This document shows, in pieces, positions 8,527-16,170 of a stretch of 38,770 nt of DNA. Location of the stretch: assembly GCA_024235655.1 (NCBI GenBank), contig JACKLY010000008.1, positions 1 to 38,770 on the forward strand, in the 5' to 3' direction. Positions within the stretch are counted from its first letter, which is position 1. Every line of letters begins with the position of its first letter. The position numbers were made by a program, and so were the translations under genes. The DNA is from Zoogloeaceae bacterium. GTDB lineage: Bacteria > Pseudomonadota > Gammaproteobacteria > Burkholderiales > Rhodocyclaceae. The notes beneath the pieces were generated by a model that saw only the letters and a list, made by a program, of their open reading frames with translations, made no database searches and had not been told where the DNA came from.

Positions 8527-10188
8527 ATGCTGCAGCGACTTTCCATCCGTGATTTTGTGCTGGTCGATCAACTCGAACTCGAGTTTTTGACCGGATTCGG
8601 CGCGCTGACCGGGGAAACCGGCGCCGGCAAGTCGATCCTGGTCGACGCGCTGGCATTTGTGCTCGGCGAGCGTGCCGATGCCGGCTTGCTGCGCTTCGGC
8701 GCAGAGCGGGCAGAAGTGGCAGCCGAATTCGATGTGACGACTATTGCCGATGCGTTTGCCTGGCTCAAAGAAAACGAGATGGATGACGACGATGCGGGCA
8801 CTCTGGTGCTGCGCCGGACCCTCGATGCCGGCGGGCGTTCCCGCGTCTGGATCAATGGATCGCCGTCGACCGTTCAGCAGTTGAAGGAACTGGGGCAGTC
8901 GCTGGTCGATATTCATGGGCAACACGCGCATCAATCCTTGCTGCGTGCCGATGCTCAGCGCCGCTTGCTCGATCAGCATGCCGGCCTGCAAGCCCTTGTT
9001 GCCAGGGTTGCCGATGCCTGGCGCCAATGGCGGGATGCTCAGGCGGCACGGGATGCGGCTGCAGGAAACTCCGAGGCCTCTGCCCGTGAGCGTGAAGAAC
9101 TGACCTGGAAGATCGAGGAGATCGAGGTGCTGGCGTTTACGGTCGATGGCTGGGAGACGCTGAATCAGGAGCACCGGCGATTGGCCCATGCGGCGGCCCT
9201 GATCGAGGGGGTGCAGCAGGTGCTGGTTGTTCTGGCGGAGGGGGAGGATGCCTGTGAATCCCGTATCGGTGGCGTGGCGTCCCGTCTGGACGATCTGACC
9301 GAATATGACCCGGAACTCAATGAAATCGCCCGCCTGGTGCAATCGGCACAGACCGAACTGGTAGAGGTGGTGTCCTCGCTGCGGCGTTATGCAGATCGTG
9401 CCGAGCTTGATCCCGCCAGGCTGAGTGCGGTTGAACAACAGATCGAACAGGTATTGGCCTGTGCGCGCAAACTGCGTGTGCAGCCGGAAGCCTTGCCTGA
9501 GGTGCTGTCCGATGCGCGCAAGCGTTTGCTGGCGCTTGGCGAATCCGCCGATATCGAGGCGCTGGAAAGCCGGGTGCTGAAGGCGGCGGCGACCTATTCC
9601 ACGGCGGCGACCGAGCTCTCGTCCCGGCGTCAGGCAGCGGCGACCGAATTTTCACATGCCGTCTCAGCCGGCATGCAGCATCTGGCCCTGGCGGGCGGGC
9701 GTTTTGACGTGGTCTTGCTGCCCCTGCCCGAAGGTTCTGCGCACGGACTCGAACAGATTGAATTCCGGGTCGCCGGGCTGGCTGGCGACGAGCCACGTGC
9801 TCTGGCCAAGGTGGTTTCCGGTGGTGAATTGTCGCGCATCAGCCTCGCCATCCAGGTGGTGGCAAGCCGGGCGGCGAGCGTGCCGACCCTGGTTTTCGAT
9901 GAGGTCGATGTCGGTATCGGCGGAGGCGTTGCCGAAGTAGTGGGTCGCCTGCTGGCCGAAATCGCCACCGATCGCCAGGTGCTGTGCGTTACCCATCTGC
10001 CACAGGTGGCGGCGCGTGCCGGCTGGCAGTGGCAGGTCAGCAAGGATGGCACGGGGAATGGCGTTGTCAGCCGGGTTACTGCGCTGGATGACGCCGGGCG
10101 TGTCGAGGAAATAGCCCGCATGCTGGGTGGTGTTGAAATCACCACGATCACGCGCCAGCATGCCCAGGAAATGCTGGTTGCCAGCTAG
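8527..10188 (+). CDS. recN: DNA repair protein RecN
   Basis: SMC-like ATPase acting in double-strand break repair. The product is 553 aa, the typical length. The Walker A motif GETGAGKS is at residues 29-36. Next come FVLGERADAGLLRFGAERAEV and the conserved DIHGQHAHQSLL. The central part (about 150-370) is Glu/Ala/Arg-rich and likely forms a coiled coil. Near the C terminus are the ABC signature VVSGGELSRISLA, Walker B TLVFDEVDVGIGGGVAE and the switch VTHLPQVAARA. It lies 19 bp after nadK on the same strand. No LexA box was seen just upstream. Confidence 0.97.
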   Translation: MLQRLSIRDFVLVDQLELEFLTGFGALTGETGAGKSILVDALAFVLGERADAGLLRFGAERAEVAAEFDVTTIADAFAWLKENEMDDDDAGTLVLRRTLDAGGRSRVWINGSPSTVQQLKELGQSLVDIHGQHAHQSLLRADAQRRLLDQHAGLQALVARVADAWRQWRDAQAARDAAAGNSEASAREREELTWKIEEIEVLAFTVDGWETLNQEHRRLAHAAALIEGVQQVLVVLAEGEDACESRIGGVASRLDDLTEYDPELNEIARLVQSAQTELVEVVSSLRRYADRAELDPARLSAVEQQIEQVLACARKLRVQPEALPEVLSDARKRLLALGESADIEALESRVLKAAATYSTAATELSSRRQAAATEFSHAVSAGMQHLALAGGRFDVVLLPLPEGSAHGLEQIEFRVAGLAGDEPRALAKVVSGGELSRISLAIQVVASRAASVPTLVFDEVDVGIGGGVAEVVGRLLAEIATDRQVLCVTHLPQVAARAGWQWQVSKDGTGNGVVSRVTALDDAGRVEEIARMLGGVEITTITRQHAQEMLVAS

Positions 10189-10255
10189 CTGAATTCGGCC
10201 CCTGGTTGGCCTTCGCTGCTTTGGTGGTCTAAGCTTAAAGCGTTTTCAACCACCG

Positions 10256-10870
10256 ATGGACATCTGCGTGCAGATCGGCGCTGTCTCTTCTCCCTATCTC
10301 GATGCCTATCGCGCTTCCGCCCTGAGTGGCGGGAAAGGCGCGGCTGCCTCTCCAGCAGTTTCCGCTGATGGAAAGGCGGGCAAGGCGGCTGCCGAGCAGC
10401 CGGGAGAGTTGAGCCCTGAGGCGCAGCGGGTTGTCGCCGAGCTGGCGAGAACGGACAGGGAAGTTCGTACACACGAGCAGATGCACATGTCGGCAGGTAG
10501 CGGGGTAGTTACTGGTGGCCCCAGTTTTTCCTACACCACCGGGCCTGATGGCAAGCGCTATGCTGTGGGCGGCGAAGTTTCGATCAGTACGGCCCCCGGT
10601 AGGACACCCGAAGAAACGATTGCCAAGGCACAGCAGATCCAGCGTGCAGCGCTGGCGCCGGCAAAGCCATCCGGACAGGATCAACAGGTGGCGGCTGCCG
10701 CAGCGCGGATGGCGGCTGAAGCGTACCGGGAACTGGCGGCCCAGCGAACCGAGCAGGCCACTGAAAAAGCTGGCGGTGACGGTAGCCGGAATGATGAGGC
10801 TGTCGGGCTCTATCAGCAGGTACAGGGCGGCAGCAATGCGGCGTCCTCCGCGATTGATGCCTTTGCCTGA
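10256..10870 (+). CDS. Small putative metalloprotease, SprA-related family
   Basis: A 204-aa protein with an HExxH zinc-protease motif, HEQMH at residues 73-77 (metal ligands His73 and His77, catalytic Glu74). The motif sits in the context REVRTHEQMHMSAGS, then GGPSFSYTTGPDGKRYAVGGEV. I recognise this as the SprA-related putative metalloprotease family, a name based on sequence; activity is not established to my knowledge. The N-terminal 50 residues are Ala/Gly/Ser-rich and the C terminus is Ala/Gln-rich, so both ends look disordered. No signal peptide is clear. Ribosome-binding sites are weak for both the ATG at 10256 and a GTG at 10268. It stands alone between recN and a convergent transporter gene. 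Confidence 0.82.
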   Translation: MDICVQIGAVSSPYLDAYRASALSGGKGAAASPAVSADGKAGKAAAEQPGELSPEAQRVVAELARTDREVRTHEQMHMSAGSGVVTGGPSFSYTTGPDGKRYAVGGEVSISTAPGRTPEETIAKAQQIQRAALAPAKPSGQDQQVAAAAARMAAEAYRELAAQRTEQATEKAGGDGSRNDEAVGLYQQVQGGSNAASSAIDAFA

Positions 10871-10884
10871 GCCTGTGCTCAGGC
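10865..10884. terminator. Perfect hairpin spanning two convergent stop codons
   Basis: GCCTGAGC (10865-10872) and GCTCAGGC (10877-10884) form a perfect 8-bp stem with a 4-base loop. The stem includes the TGA of the metalloprotease gene on the plus strand and the TGA of the transporter gene on the minus strand. Neither side has a T-run, so it is at best a weak or Rho-assisted bidirectional terminator. Confidence 0.45.
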
Positions 10885-11442
10885 GGTTCCCGTGAGTGTC
10901 AGAACGCCGGTGAGGACAAAGACCACTGCCGCTGCCCAGCGGATGGCCTTGAGTGGCAGTCGTTCAGCGAGGCGTTCTCCGACCAGCACTGCCGGTATGT
11001 TGGCGGCCAGCATGCCTAGGGTCGTACCAGCAACCACCCAGAGCAGCGCGTCGTATTTTGCCGCGAGAGCAATCGTTGCAAATTGAGTCTTGTCGCCCAT
11101 TTCGGCAATGAAAAAAGCGATGGTGGTGGTGATGAAGGCGCTGCGTGCGCCGCTGGCGGGGGCTTCATCATCGTCAAGTTCATCCGGTTTCAGGGTCCAG
11201 ATGCCAAAGAGGATGAAGACAATGCCGGTGGCCCAGCGTAGCGAGTCTGCCGGTAACTGGTTGGCAATCAAGGTGCCTATCCAGCCGGCAAATGCGTGAT
11301 TGGCCAGCGTGGCGACCAGAATCCCGGCAATGATGGCTCCCGGCCGGCGCAGGCGTGCGGCAAGGACGAACGAAAGCAATTGGGTCTTGTCGCCGATTTC
11401 GGCGAGCGCAACCAGCAGCGTCGAAGCGATGAAGGCATCCAT
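10879..11442 (-). CDS. TMEM165/GDT1 (UPF0016) family membrane transporter
   Basis: Inner-membrane protein of 187 aa, probably a divalent cation exporter or exchanger. Bacterial and cyanobacterial relatives have been linked to manganese export. It has the family's two copies of the signature E-x-G-D-K-T: EIGDKT at residues 15-20 and EMGDKT at 114-119, each at the start of a hydrophobic half. The halves are joined by an acidic linker (KPDELDDDEA). About six membrane segments are visible. It follows fur on the same strand with a 44-bp gap. I looked for a yybP-ykoY manganese riboswitch upstream and saw none. The exact substrate is inferred from the family. Confidence 0.9.
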   Translation of the reverse strand: MDAFIASTLLVALAEIGDKTQLLSFVLAARLRRPGAIIAGILVATLANHAFAGWIGTLIANQLPADSLRWATGIVFILFGIWTLKPDELDDDEAPASGARSAFITTTIAFFIAEMGDKTQFATIALAAKYDALLWVVAGTTLGMLAANIPAVLVGERLAERLPLKAIRWAAAVVFVLTGVLTLTGTA

Positions 11443-11462
11443 GATCTTGTGGGAGGTTTGAA

Positions 11463-11476
11463 GCCCCTGTCGGGGC
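11463..11476 (-). terminator. Short GC hairpin between fur and the GDT1 gene
   Basis: On the minus strand GCCCC-GACA-GGGGC forms a 5-bp stem with a tetraloop just after the fur stop, followed by TTCAAA. The stem is short and the T content low, so it may be a weak terminator or only part of the leader of the next gene. Confidence 0.35.
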
Positions 11477-11486
11477 GAGCGGGCGC

Positions 11487-11951
11487 TTAGTTGCTGCCGT
11501 CAGCGGCCTGGCCTTTGCTGTTCTTGCTTTTGCGGTGCGGGCATTCTGATTTGGTGCACTCGGCATATAGATACAGGGCGTGTTCCTGAATGGCGAAGCC
11601 GCGGTCTTTGGCGATTTTGGTTTGCCGGCGTTCGATTTCTGCGTCGTAAAACTCTTCTACCCGGCCACAATTGATGCACACCAGATGGTCGTGGTGCTGG
11701 CCGGCATTCAATTCGAACACGGCCTTGCCCGACTCGAAATAATGGCGTTCCAGCAAGCCGGCCTGTTCAAACTGGGTGAGAACGCGATAAACCGTTGCCA
11801 GGCCGATATCCATGCCTTCCCCGATCAGCAGGCGATATACGTCTTCGGCGGTCAGGTGCCGGATCTCGGTGTTTTCAAACAGCTCAAGGATCTTGAGTCG
11901 AGGGAAAGTGGCTTTGAGGCCGATGCTTTTGAGGTCTTCTGAGTTGCTCAT
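11487..11951 (-). CDS. fur: Ferric uptake regulator Fur
   Basis: Iron-responsive transcription repressor. The product is 154 aa. The N-terminal winged helix contains GLKATFPRLKILELF, LTAEDVYRLL and GLATVYRVLTQFEQAGLL. The dimerisation and metal domain has HHDH at residues 86-89, CINC with Cys92 and Cys95, and a second pair Cys132/Cys137 in CTKSEC, matching the Fur structural zinc pattern. The C terminus is Lys/Ser-rich. It is divergent from bamE, the usual arrangement in betaproteobacteria. The shared gap contains an overlapping TATGATATA/TATATCATA that could supply a -10 element in both directions. No convincing Fur box was seen there. Confidence 0.96.
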   Translation of the reverse strand: MSNSEDLKSIGLKATFPRLKILELFENTEIRHLTAEDVYRLLIGEGMDIGLATVYRVLTQFEQAGLLERHYFESGKAVFELNAGQHHDHLVCINCGRVEEFYDAEIERRQTKIAKDRGFAIQEHALYLYAECTKSECPHRKSKNSKGQAADGSN

Positions 11952-12120
11952 GGCGTATTCTTGCTCGGCGGAGAGGGAGTGGTTTTCGGTTATGATATAC
12001 CGCGTTGCAGGGCTTTGAGAAATCGAGCCCGGTTCCGGGTATTGGAAACTGCCTGAAATTTTCAGGTCTGCCTTTGCCCTCGTTCCGCTGTGTCCTCAAC
12101 CGAAAGTTTGTCCGTTACAC
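11952..12120. promoter_or_regulatory. fur-bamE divergent intergenic region
   Basis: A 169-bp gap between divergent genes. TATGAT at 11991-11996 (plus) overlaps TATATCAT on the minus strand and could be a -10 for either gene, but no good -35 pairs with it. Further on, CCCGG-TT-CCGGG lies around 12029-12040, and CCTGAAA/TTTCAGG forms a near-palindrome around 12050-12066. Both would be in a long bamE leader. Confidence 0.35.
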
Positions 12121-12597
12121 ATGAATTTCTTCAGATTTTTCGCTGCCTTGCTGGCGGCTTCAGCGTTGGGCGCCTGCTCCTCCGTGCCGAAGATCGTTAC
12201 GGAATATCGTATCGACGTTCAACAAGGCAACGTGCTGACCCAGGACATGGTGTCACAACTTCGTCCCGGCCTGACGCGTGACCAGGTGCGCTTCCTGTTG
12301 GGCACCCCCTTGCTGGTAGACATGTTCCATAACGATCGCTGGGACTATGTCTACCGTCTGGAAAAGGGAGCGACCAAGGCGGTGGAGTCTCGCCGATTCA
12401 CGGTTTTCTTCGATGCTGAAGGCAAGCTGTATCGGGTGGCTGGCGATGTGGTCGCCGATCAGGGGGTTGCCGAAGCCGTCGAGCCTGACGTGAAATCACG
12501 GGTGATTGATCTTGGTTCCGTTTCCCCCGATGCGCCGGTGCCGCCGCTGGAAGAAAAAGGCTTCTTTGGTTCGATGATGGAAAAAGTGGGTTTTTGA
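12121..12597 (+). CDS. bamE: Outer membrane protein assembly factor BamE (SmpA/OmlA lipoprotein)
   Basis: Lipoprotein subunit of the BAM complex, which inserts beta-barrel proteins into the outer membrane. The product is 158 aa. A short signal peptide ends in the lipobox LGAC, with acylated Cys19. Then come VPKIVTEYRIDVQQGN, LRPGLTRDQVRFLLGTPLL and the WDYVYRL segment, all standard BamE features. The C-terminal 50 residues extend beyond the core fold and look less ordered. No strong ribosome-binding site precedes the ATG. dapB starts within 14 bp of its stop, and the dapB ribosome-binding site overlaps the bamE stop codon, so the two are probably coupled. Confidence 0.95.
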   Translation: MNFFRFFAALLAASALGACSSVPKIVTEYRIDVQQGNVLTQDMVSQLRPGLTRDQVRFLLGTPLLVDMFHNDRWDYVYRLEKGATKAVESRRFTVFFDAEGKLYRVAGDVVADQGVAEAVEPDVKSRVIDLGSVSPDAPVPPLEEKGFFGSMMEKVGF

Positions 12598-12610
12598 GGT
12601 GATGTCGAAA

Positions 12611-13417
12611 ATGAGTGGTATGCGTATTGCCGTGACCGGTGCCCACGGGCGCATGGGTCGCATGTTGATTGAAGCCGTGCTCAAGGATGAGGCGGCTACA
12701 CTGGTAGCTGCTTTTGACAGGCCGGGCAGCCCGGCGATTGGCCGGTCTGCCGGGGAATTGGTCGGCATGCCTTGCGACGTGGTGGTCAGCGATGATTTTG
12801 CCGGAGAGATTGGCAAGGCCGACTGCCTGATCGATTTCACCCGCCCCGAGGGCACCCTGGAGCATCTGCGCATCTGTCGTGAAAAAGGCGTATCCATGGT
12901 CGTTGGAACAACGGGGTTTGACGCTGCAGGCAAGGCTGAGATCGCTGATGCTGCCCGTGATATACCGGTTGTTTTTGCGCCCAATATGGCCGTTGGTGTG
13001 AATGTCGTTTTCAAACTGCTGGAGACAGCAGCGAAAATTCTCAATCAGGGTTACGACATCGAGATCGTCGAGGCACACCACAAGCACAAGATCGATGCGC
13101 CTTCAGGTACGGCCCTGCGCATGGGCGAAGTGGTCGCCAGCGCCCTGGGGCGTGACCTCAAGGCCTGTGCCGTCTATGGCCGCGAAGGGGTGACCGGTGA
13201 GCGAGATCCTTCCACCATCGGTTTTGCTACGGTGCGCGGTGGCGATATTGTCGGTGACCACAATGTGATGTTCTGCGGCATTGGCGAGCGCGTGGAAATT
13301 GCCCACCGTGCCGGCAGCCGGATGCCCTATGCGCTAGGCAGCTTGCGCGCTGCCTTGTTCCTGTCAGGCAAGCCCAGCGGTCTTTACGACATGCAGGATG
13401 TGCTCGGCCTGAGATAG
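12611..13417 (+). CDS. dapB: 4-hydroxy-tetrahydrodipicolinate reductase
   Basis: NAD(P)H-dependent reductase of the diaminopimelate/lysine pathway, which supplies cell-wall and lysine precursors. The product is 268 aa from the chosen ATG. The Rossmann motif GAHGRMG is at residues 10-16. The catalytic region HHKHKIDAPSGTA has His156 and Lys160, matching the family's general acid and substrate-binding Lys. FARPNMAVG-type (here FAPNMAVGVN) and the C-terminal GSLRAALFL are also typical. In-frame starts exist at 12599 (GTG), 12602, 12611 and 12620. GAGGTGAT is best placed for 12611. Confidence 0.95.
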   Translation: MSGMRIAVTGAHGRMGRMLIEAVLKDEAATLVAAFDRPGSPAIGRSAGELVGMPCDVVVSDDFAGEIGKADCLIDFTRPEGTLEHLRICREKGVSMVVGTTGFDAAGKAEIADAARDIPVVFAPNMAVGVNVVFKLLETAAKILNQGYDIEIVEAHHKHKIDAPSGTALRMGEVVASALGRDLKACAVYGREGVTGERDPSTIGFATVRGGDIVGDHNVMFCGIGERVEIAHRAGSRMPYALGSLRAALFLSGKPSGLYDMQDVLGLR

Positions 13418-13480
13418 GTGCCGGCATGGCGCTGGATCAGCATTCAGCGCTTTTTCTGCAGTTCTGGCGGAGTGTGAAAC

Positions 13481-16000
13481 ATGATTCGTTCAGCCTTGCT
13501 TCGCATGCAACTCCAGGATTTGCTGCTTGCCAAATCCCCTGATGAAGTGGCGGACAGGCTTCAGCAACTGTCCGCTGCCGATCCCGCCCTGCCGCAAATC
13601 ATCCGGTTGATCGATGCGACCTATGCCCGTTTCGGGCAGCAACAGCAGGTCGCTGTTGAGGTTGGTGGGCTGGTCGTGTCCGAATGGGATATGCGCAGTG
13701 GCCGGATCGAATCCGGAAAGACCTGGAAGTCACTGCTCGGATATGCGCCCGGGAGTGTTCCCGATACGGTTGCCGCCTGGCGTGGCCTGGTTCAGGAAGA
13801 TGATCTTGCCAGCCTGACGGCGGCGATCGGCGTCCACGTTCGCGACAATTCCCAGAAATTTTCGGTGGATTGCCGCTGCCGGACGCCCGATGGCAGTTAT
13901 CGCTGGTTGCGCGTCAGTGGCCGGGTGGTGGCCCGTGACGGTGAGGGGCAGCCTGTCCGGCTGATGCTCGTTCAGCAGGACGTTGATGAAGAGCATCAGA
14001 TGGCCGCTTCGCTGATGGCCGCACGTGAGGCGGCGGAAGCTGCCGGCCGCTCGCGAACGGCCTTTCTGGCCAATATGAGCCATGAAATCCGCACGCCAAT
14101 GAATGGCATCATCGGCATGACCGAGTTGGCGCTTGGCACGCAGCTTGATGGCGAGCAGCGGCATTACCTGATGACGGTGAGGTCGTCATGCGAATCGCTG
14201 CTGACCATCGTTAATGACATTCTCGATTTTTCGAAAATCGAGGCAGGAAAGCTGCAGGTCGAAAAAATTGATTTCGAGCTGTCTACCATTGTTATTGAGG
14301 CGGTTCGCTCCCTTGCCGTCAGTGCGCAGAAAAAAGGACTGGATATTGCAGTGGATCTGGCGCCGGAATTGCCCTCCAGAATATGGGGTGATCCGGTACG
14401 CTTGCGGCAGATTCTGACCAATCTGGTCGGCAATGCGATCAAATTCACTGAGGCAGGAGAGATACTTGTCCGTGTGGCAATGGGTGAGCCTCACCTGGGC
14501 ATGAGTCATTTGCGCTTTGAAGTGCGGGATACCGGTATCGGCATCCCGCCAGAACAGCAGAAACATCTGTTCCTTTCGTTTTCGCAGGCGGATGCCTCGA
14601 CAACGCGGCGCTATGGTGGAACTGGGCTGGGCTTGGCTATCTCGGCCAGTCTGGTCGAACTGATGGGCGGCGAAATTTCAGTGGTCAGCGAAGCAGGCAA
14701 GGGGAGCGTATTCGGTTTTTCCCTGCCGTTTACGGTCAAACAGTCAGCGCCCATGCCGCAAGCCTTGCCGGCCCACCTCAAGGGGCAGCGCGTACTGCTG
14801 ATCGGCATGCCGGGATGTACGACACGGGCACTTGGCGCACTGTTTTCCGCTTGGGGCATGGAGCCATCGGAAGTAGGCTCCATGGCCGAAGCGAGTGCTT
14901 CGGTTCTGAAATGGCGTGAAGTCGGGTTTCCCTATGCCCTGATCCTGTGTGATGCCAATGTGGTGCTGAGCGACCAGGGCAAGCTTCTGTCAGGGTTGAT
15001 GGCAGATGATGCGGCGGAGCCGATGCTGGCACTGATTACGGTCGCCGGGCAGCGGGATCAGTTACCGGCGCTGAAGGCGATCGGGTTGCCGGTCTATGTC
15101 GTGAAGCCGGTAGCACCTGCGGAGTTGCTGGATGCGATTGTTCTGGCCGTGAGTGATCAGGTCGCAGACGTAACCCTTGAGCAGTTTGACGTTGATTCGG
15201 CGTTGGCGGGCAAAGGGAAAAGCCTGCAGATCCTGCTGGTGGAGGATAACCCGGTGAATCAGGAATTGGCCCAGCGTTTGCTGGAAAAAGCCGGCCATGT
15301 GGTTAGCCTGGCAGCCAACGGCGAGGAGGCGATTGAGCAGTTCGAGAACAAGCATTTTGACGCCATTCTCATGGATATGCAGATGCCGGTCATGGACGGG
15401 CTGGAGGCGACCCAGGCCATCCGGGCGCGTGAACTTCGGCGCAGCTGGGTGTCATCGGTTGATGGCGTCCGTCAGGTGCCGATCATTGCCATGACCGCCA
15501 ATGCCATGGCGGGTGATCGGGAGCGTTGCCTGCAGGCGGGCATGAATGACTACATTGCCAAGCCGATCCGGCAGTCGGAGCTGTTCGAGGTCTTGGCGCG
15601 GACAACCGGCACTGACGCTGTCAGCCAACCCGAAGGCAGTAAGGCCCCGGTTTCCGCTGTTGTTGGTGCGATCAATGCAGCGGCTGCTGTCCGGGATATG
15701 GGCGAGCGAGCGCTGGCGCAGGAAATGGCGAAAATGCTGCTTTCGCAATGGGATGGGCACATCAGGGAAATTTCCGGGGCGTTGGCTGCCCGCGATGCCC
15801 AGCTGCTCCGGCGCTCGGCCCATACCTTGAAAGGCCTGCTTGCCATGTTCCATGCGGATCAGGCGCGTCGTCATGCAGCCGGTGTCGAATCTGCAGCAAA
15901 GGACGAGCGGTGGCTCGATGCACAGGCCGAGGAAGAGGCGCTTCAGCTTGACCTGGTGCTGGTGCGTGCTGACCTCGAAGCGTTTGTTGCGGCTGGCTGA
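13481..16000 (+). CDS. Tripartite hybrid sensor histidine kinase (PAS-HisKA-HATPase-REC-REC-HPt)
   Basis: Signal-transduction kinase of 839 aa with no evident membrane segment, so it is probably cytoplasmic. A PAS-like domain (about 60-175) precedes HisKA with phospho-acceptor His201 in NMSHEIRTPMNGIIGM. The ATPase domain follows, with NAIKF, DTGIGIPPEQ and GGTGLGLAIS. A first receiver-like region (about 448-570) is degenerate, lacking the N-terminal acidic pair. A complete receiver (about 582-700) has phospho-acceptor Asp632 in ILMDMQMPVMDG and the Lys in YIAKP. A C-terminal HPt domain has His781 in SAHTLKGLL. The ATG has GGAG eight bases upstream. No response regulator is adjacent, so its output and signal are unknown. 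Confidence 0.93.
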   Translation: MIRSALLRMQLQDLLLAKSPDEVADRLQQLSAADPALPQIIRLIDATYARFGQQQQVAVEVGGLVVSEWDMRSGRIESGKTWKSLLGYAPGSVPDTVAAWRGLVQEDDLASLTAAIGVHVRDNSQKFSVDCRCRTPDGSYRWLRVSGRVVARDGEGQPVRLMLVQQDVDEEHQMAASLMAAREAAEAAGRSRTAFLANMSHEIRTPMNGIIGMTELALGTQLDGEQRHYLMTVRSSCESLLTIVNDILDFSKIEAGKLQVEKIDFELSTIVIEAVRSLAVSAQKKGLDIAVDLAPELPSRIWGDPVRLRQILTNLVGNAIKFTEAGEILVRVAMGEPHLGMSHLRFEVRDTGIGIPPEQQKHLFLSFSQADASTTRRYGGTGLGLAISASLVELMGGEISVVSEAGKGSVFGFSLPFTVKQSAPMPQALPAHLKGQRVLLIGMPGCTTRALGALFSAWGMEPSEVGSMAEASASVLKWREVGFPYALILCDANVVLSDQGKLLSGLMADDAAEPMLALITVAGQRDQLPALKAIGLPVYVVKPVAPAELLDAIVLAVSDQVADVTLEQFDVDSALAGKGKSLQILLVEDNPVNQELAQRLLEKAGHVVSLAANGEEAIEQFENKHFDAILMDMQMPVMDGLEATQAIRARELRRSWVSSVDGVRQVPIIAMTANAMAGDRERCLQAGMNDYIAKPIRQSELFEVLARTTGTDAVSQPEGSKAPVSAVVGAINAAAAVRDMGERALAQEMAKMLLSQWDGHIREISGALAARDAQLLRRSAHTLKGLLAMFHADQARRHAAGVESAAKDERWLDAQAEEEALQLDLVLVRADLEAFVAAG

Positions 16001-16044
16001 GGCTGGGCGGGGTTGAATTATCTCCCCGTGTCGGCTCCCGGCGT

Positions 16045-16073
16045 TTGCCCGGGGTAGGGCTCTGATGTATAAT
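16045..16073 (+). promoter_or_regulatory. Sigma-70 promoter upstream of carA
   Basis: TTGCCC (16045-16050) and a perfect TATAAT (16068-16073) are separated by 17 bp, with a TG upstream of the -10. The predicted start is near 16080, about 90 nt before the carA GTG. A terminator-like hairpin lies between this start and carA. Confidence 0.8.
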
Positions 16074-16093
16074 GACGCGGTTAAATTACAAAC

Positions 16094-16124
16094 AAGCGGA
16101 AGGGTCACGAGCCCTTCCGCTTTT
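16094..16124 (+). terminator. Intrinsic-terminator-like hairpin in the carA leader (possible attenuator)
   Basis: AAGCGGAAGGG (16094-16104) pairs perfectly with CCCTTCCGCTT (16112-16122) around a 7-base loop, giving an 11-bp stem that runs into TTTT. It lies after the strong promoter at 16045-16073 and 46 bp before carA. It could end an RNA of about 45 nt, and so attenuate carAB. The alternative, a terminator for the upstream kinase gene, would put it downstream of a promoter it does not serve. Confidence 0.7.
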
Positions 16125-16170
16125 GCGCATCTAAAGCACTGTATTTGCGCATATTCCACAGGAGTTTTTC

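Noticed and set aside
11443..11486. Possible yybP-ykoY manganese riboswitch ahead of the GDT1-family gene
   Set aside because: The gap is only 44 bp and lacks the conserved loop sequences; only a short GC hairpin is present.
16072..16134. A 20-codon open frame overlapping the carA hairpin, considered as an attenuation leader peptide
   Set aside because: Its ATG lies inside the -10 element, before the predicted transcription start, and it has no ribosome-binding site or run of regulatory codons.
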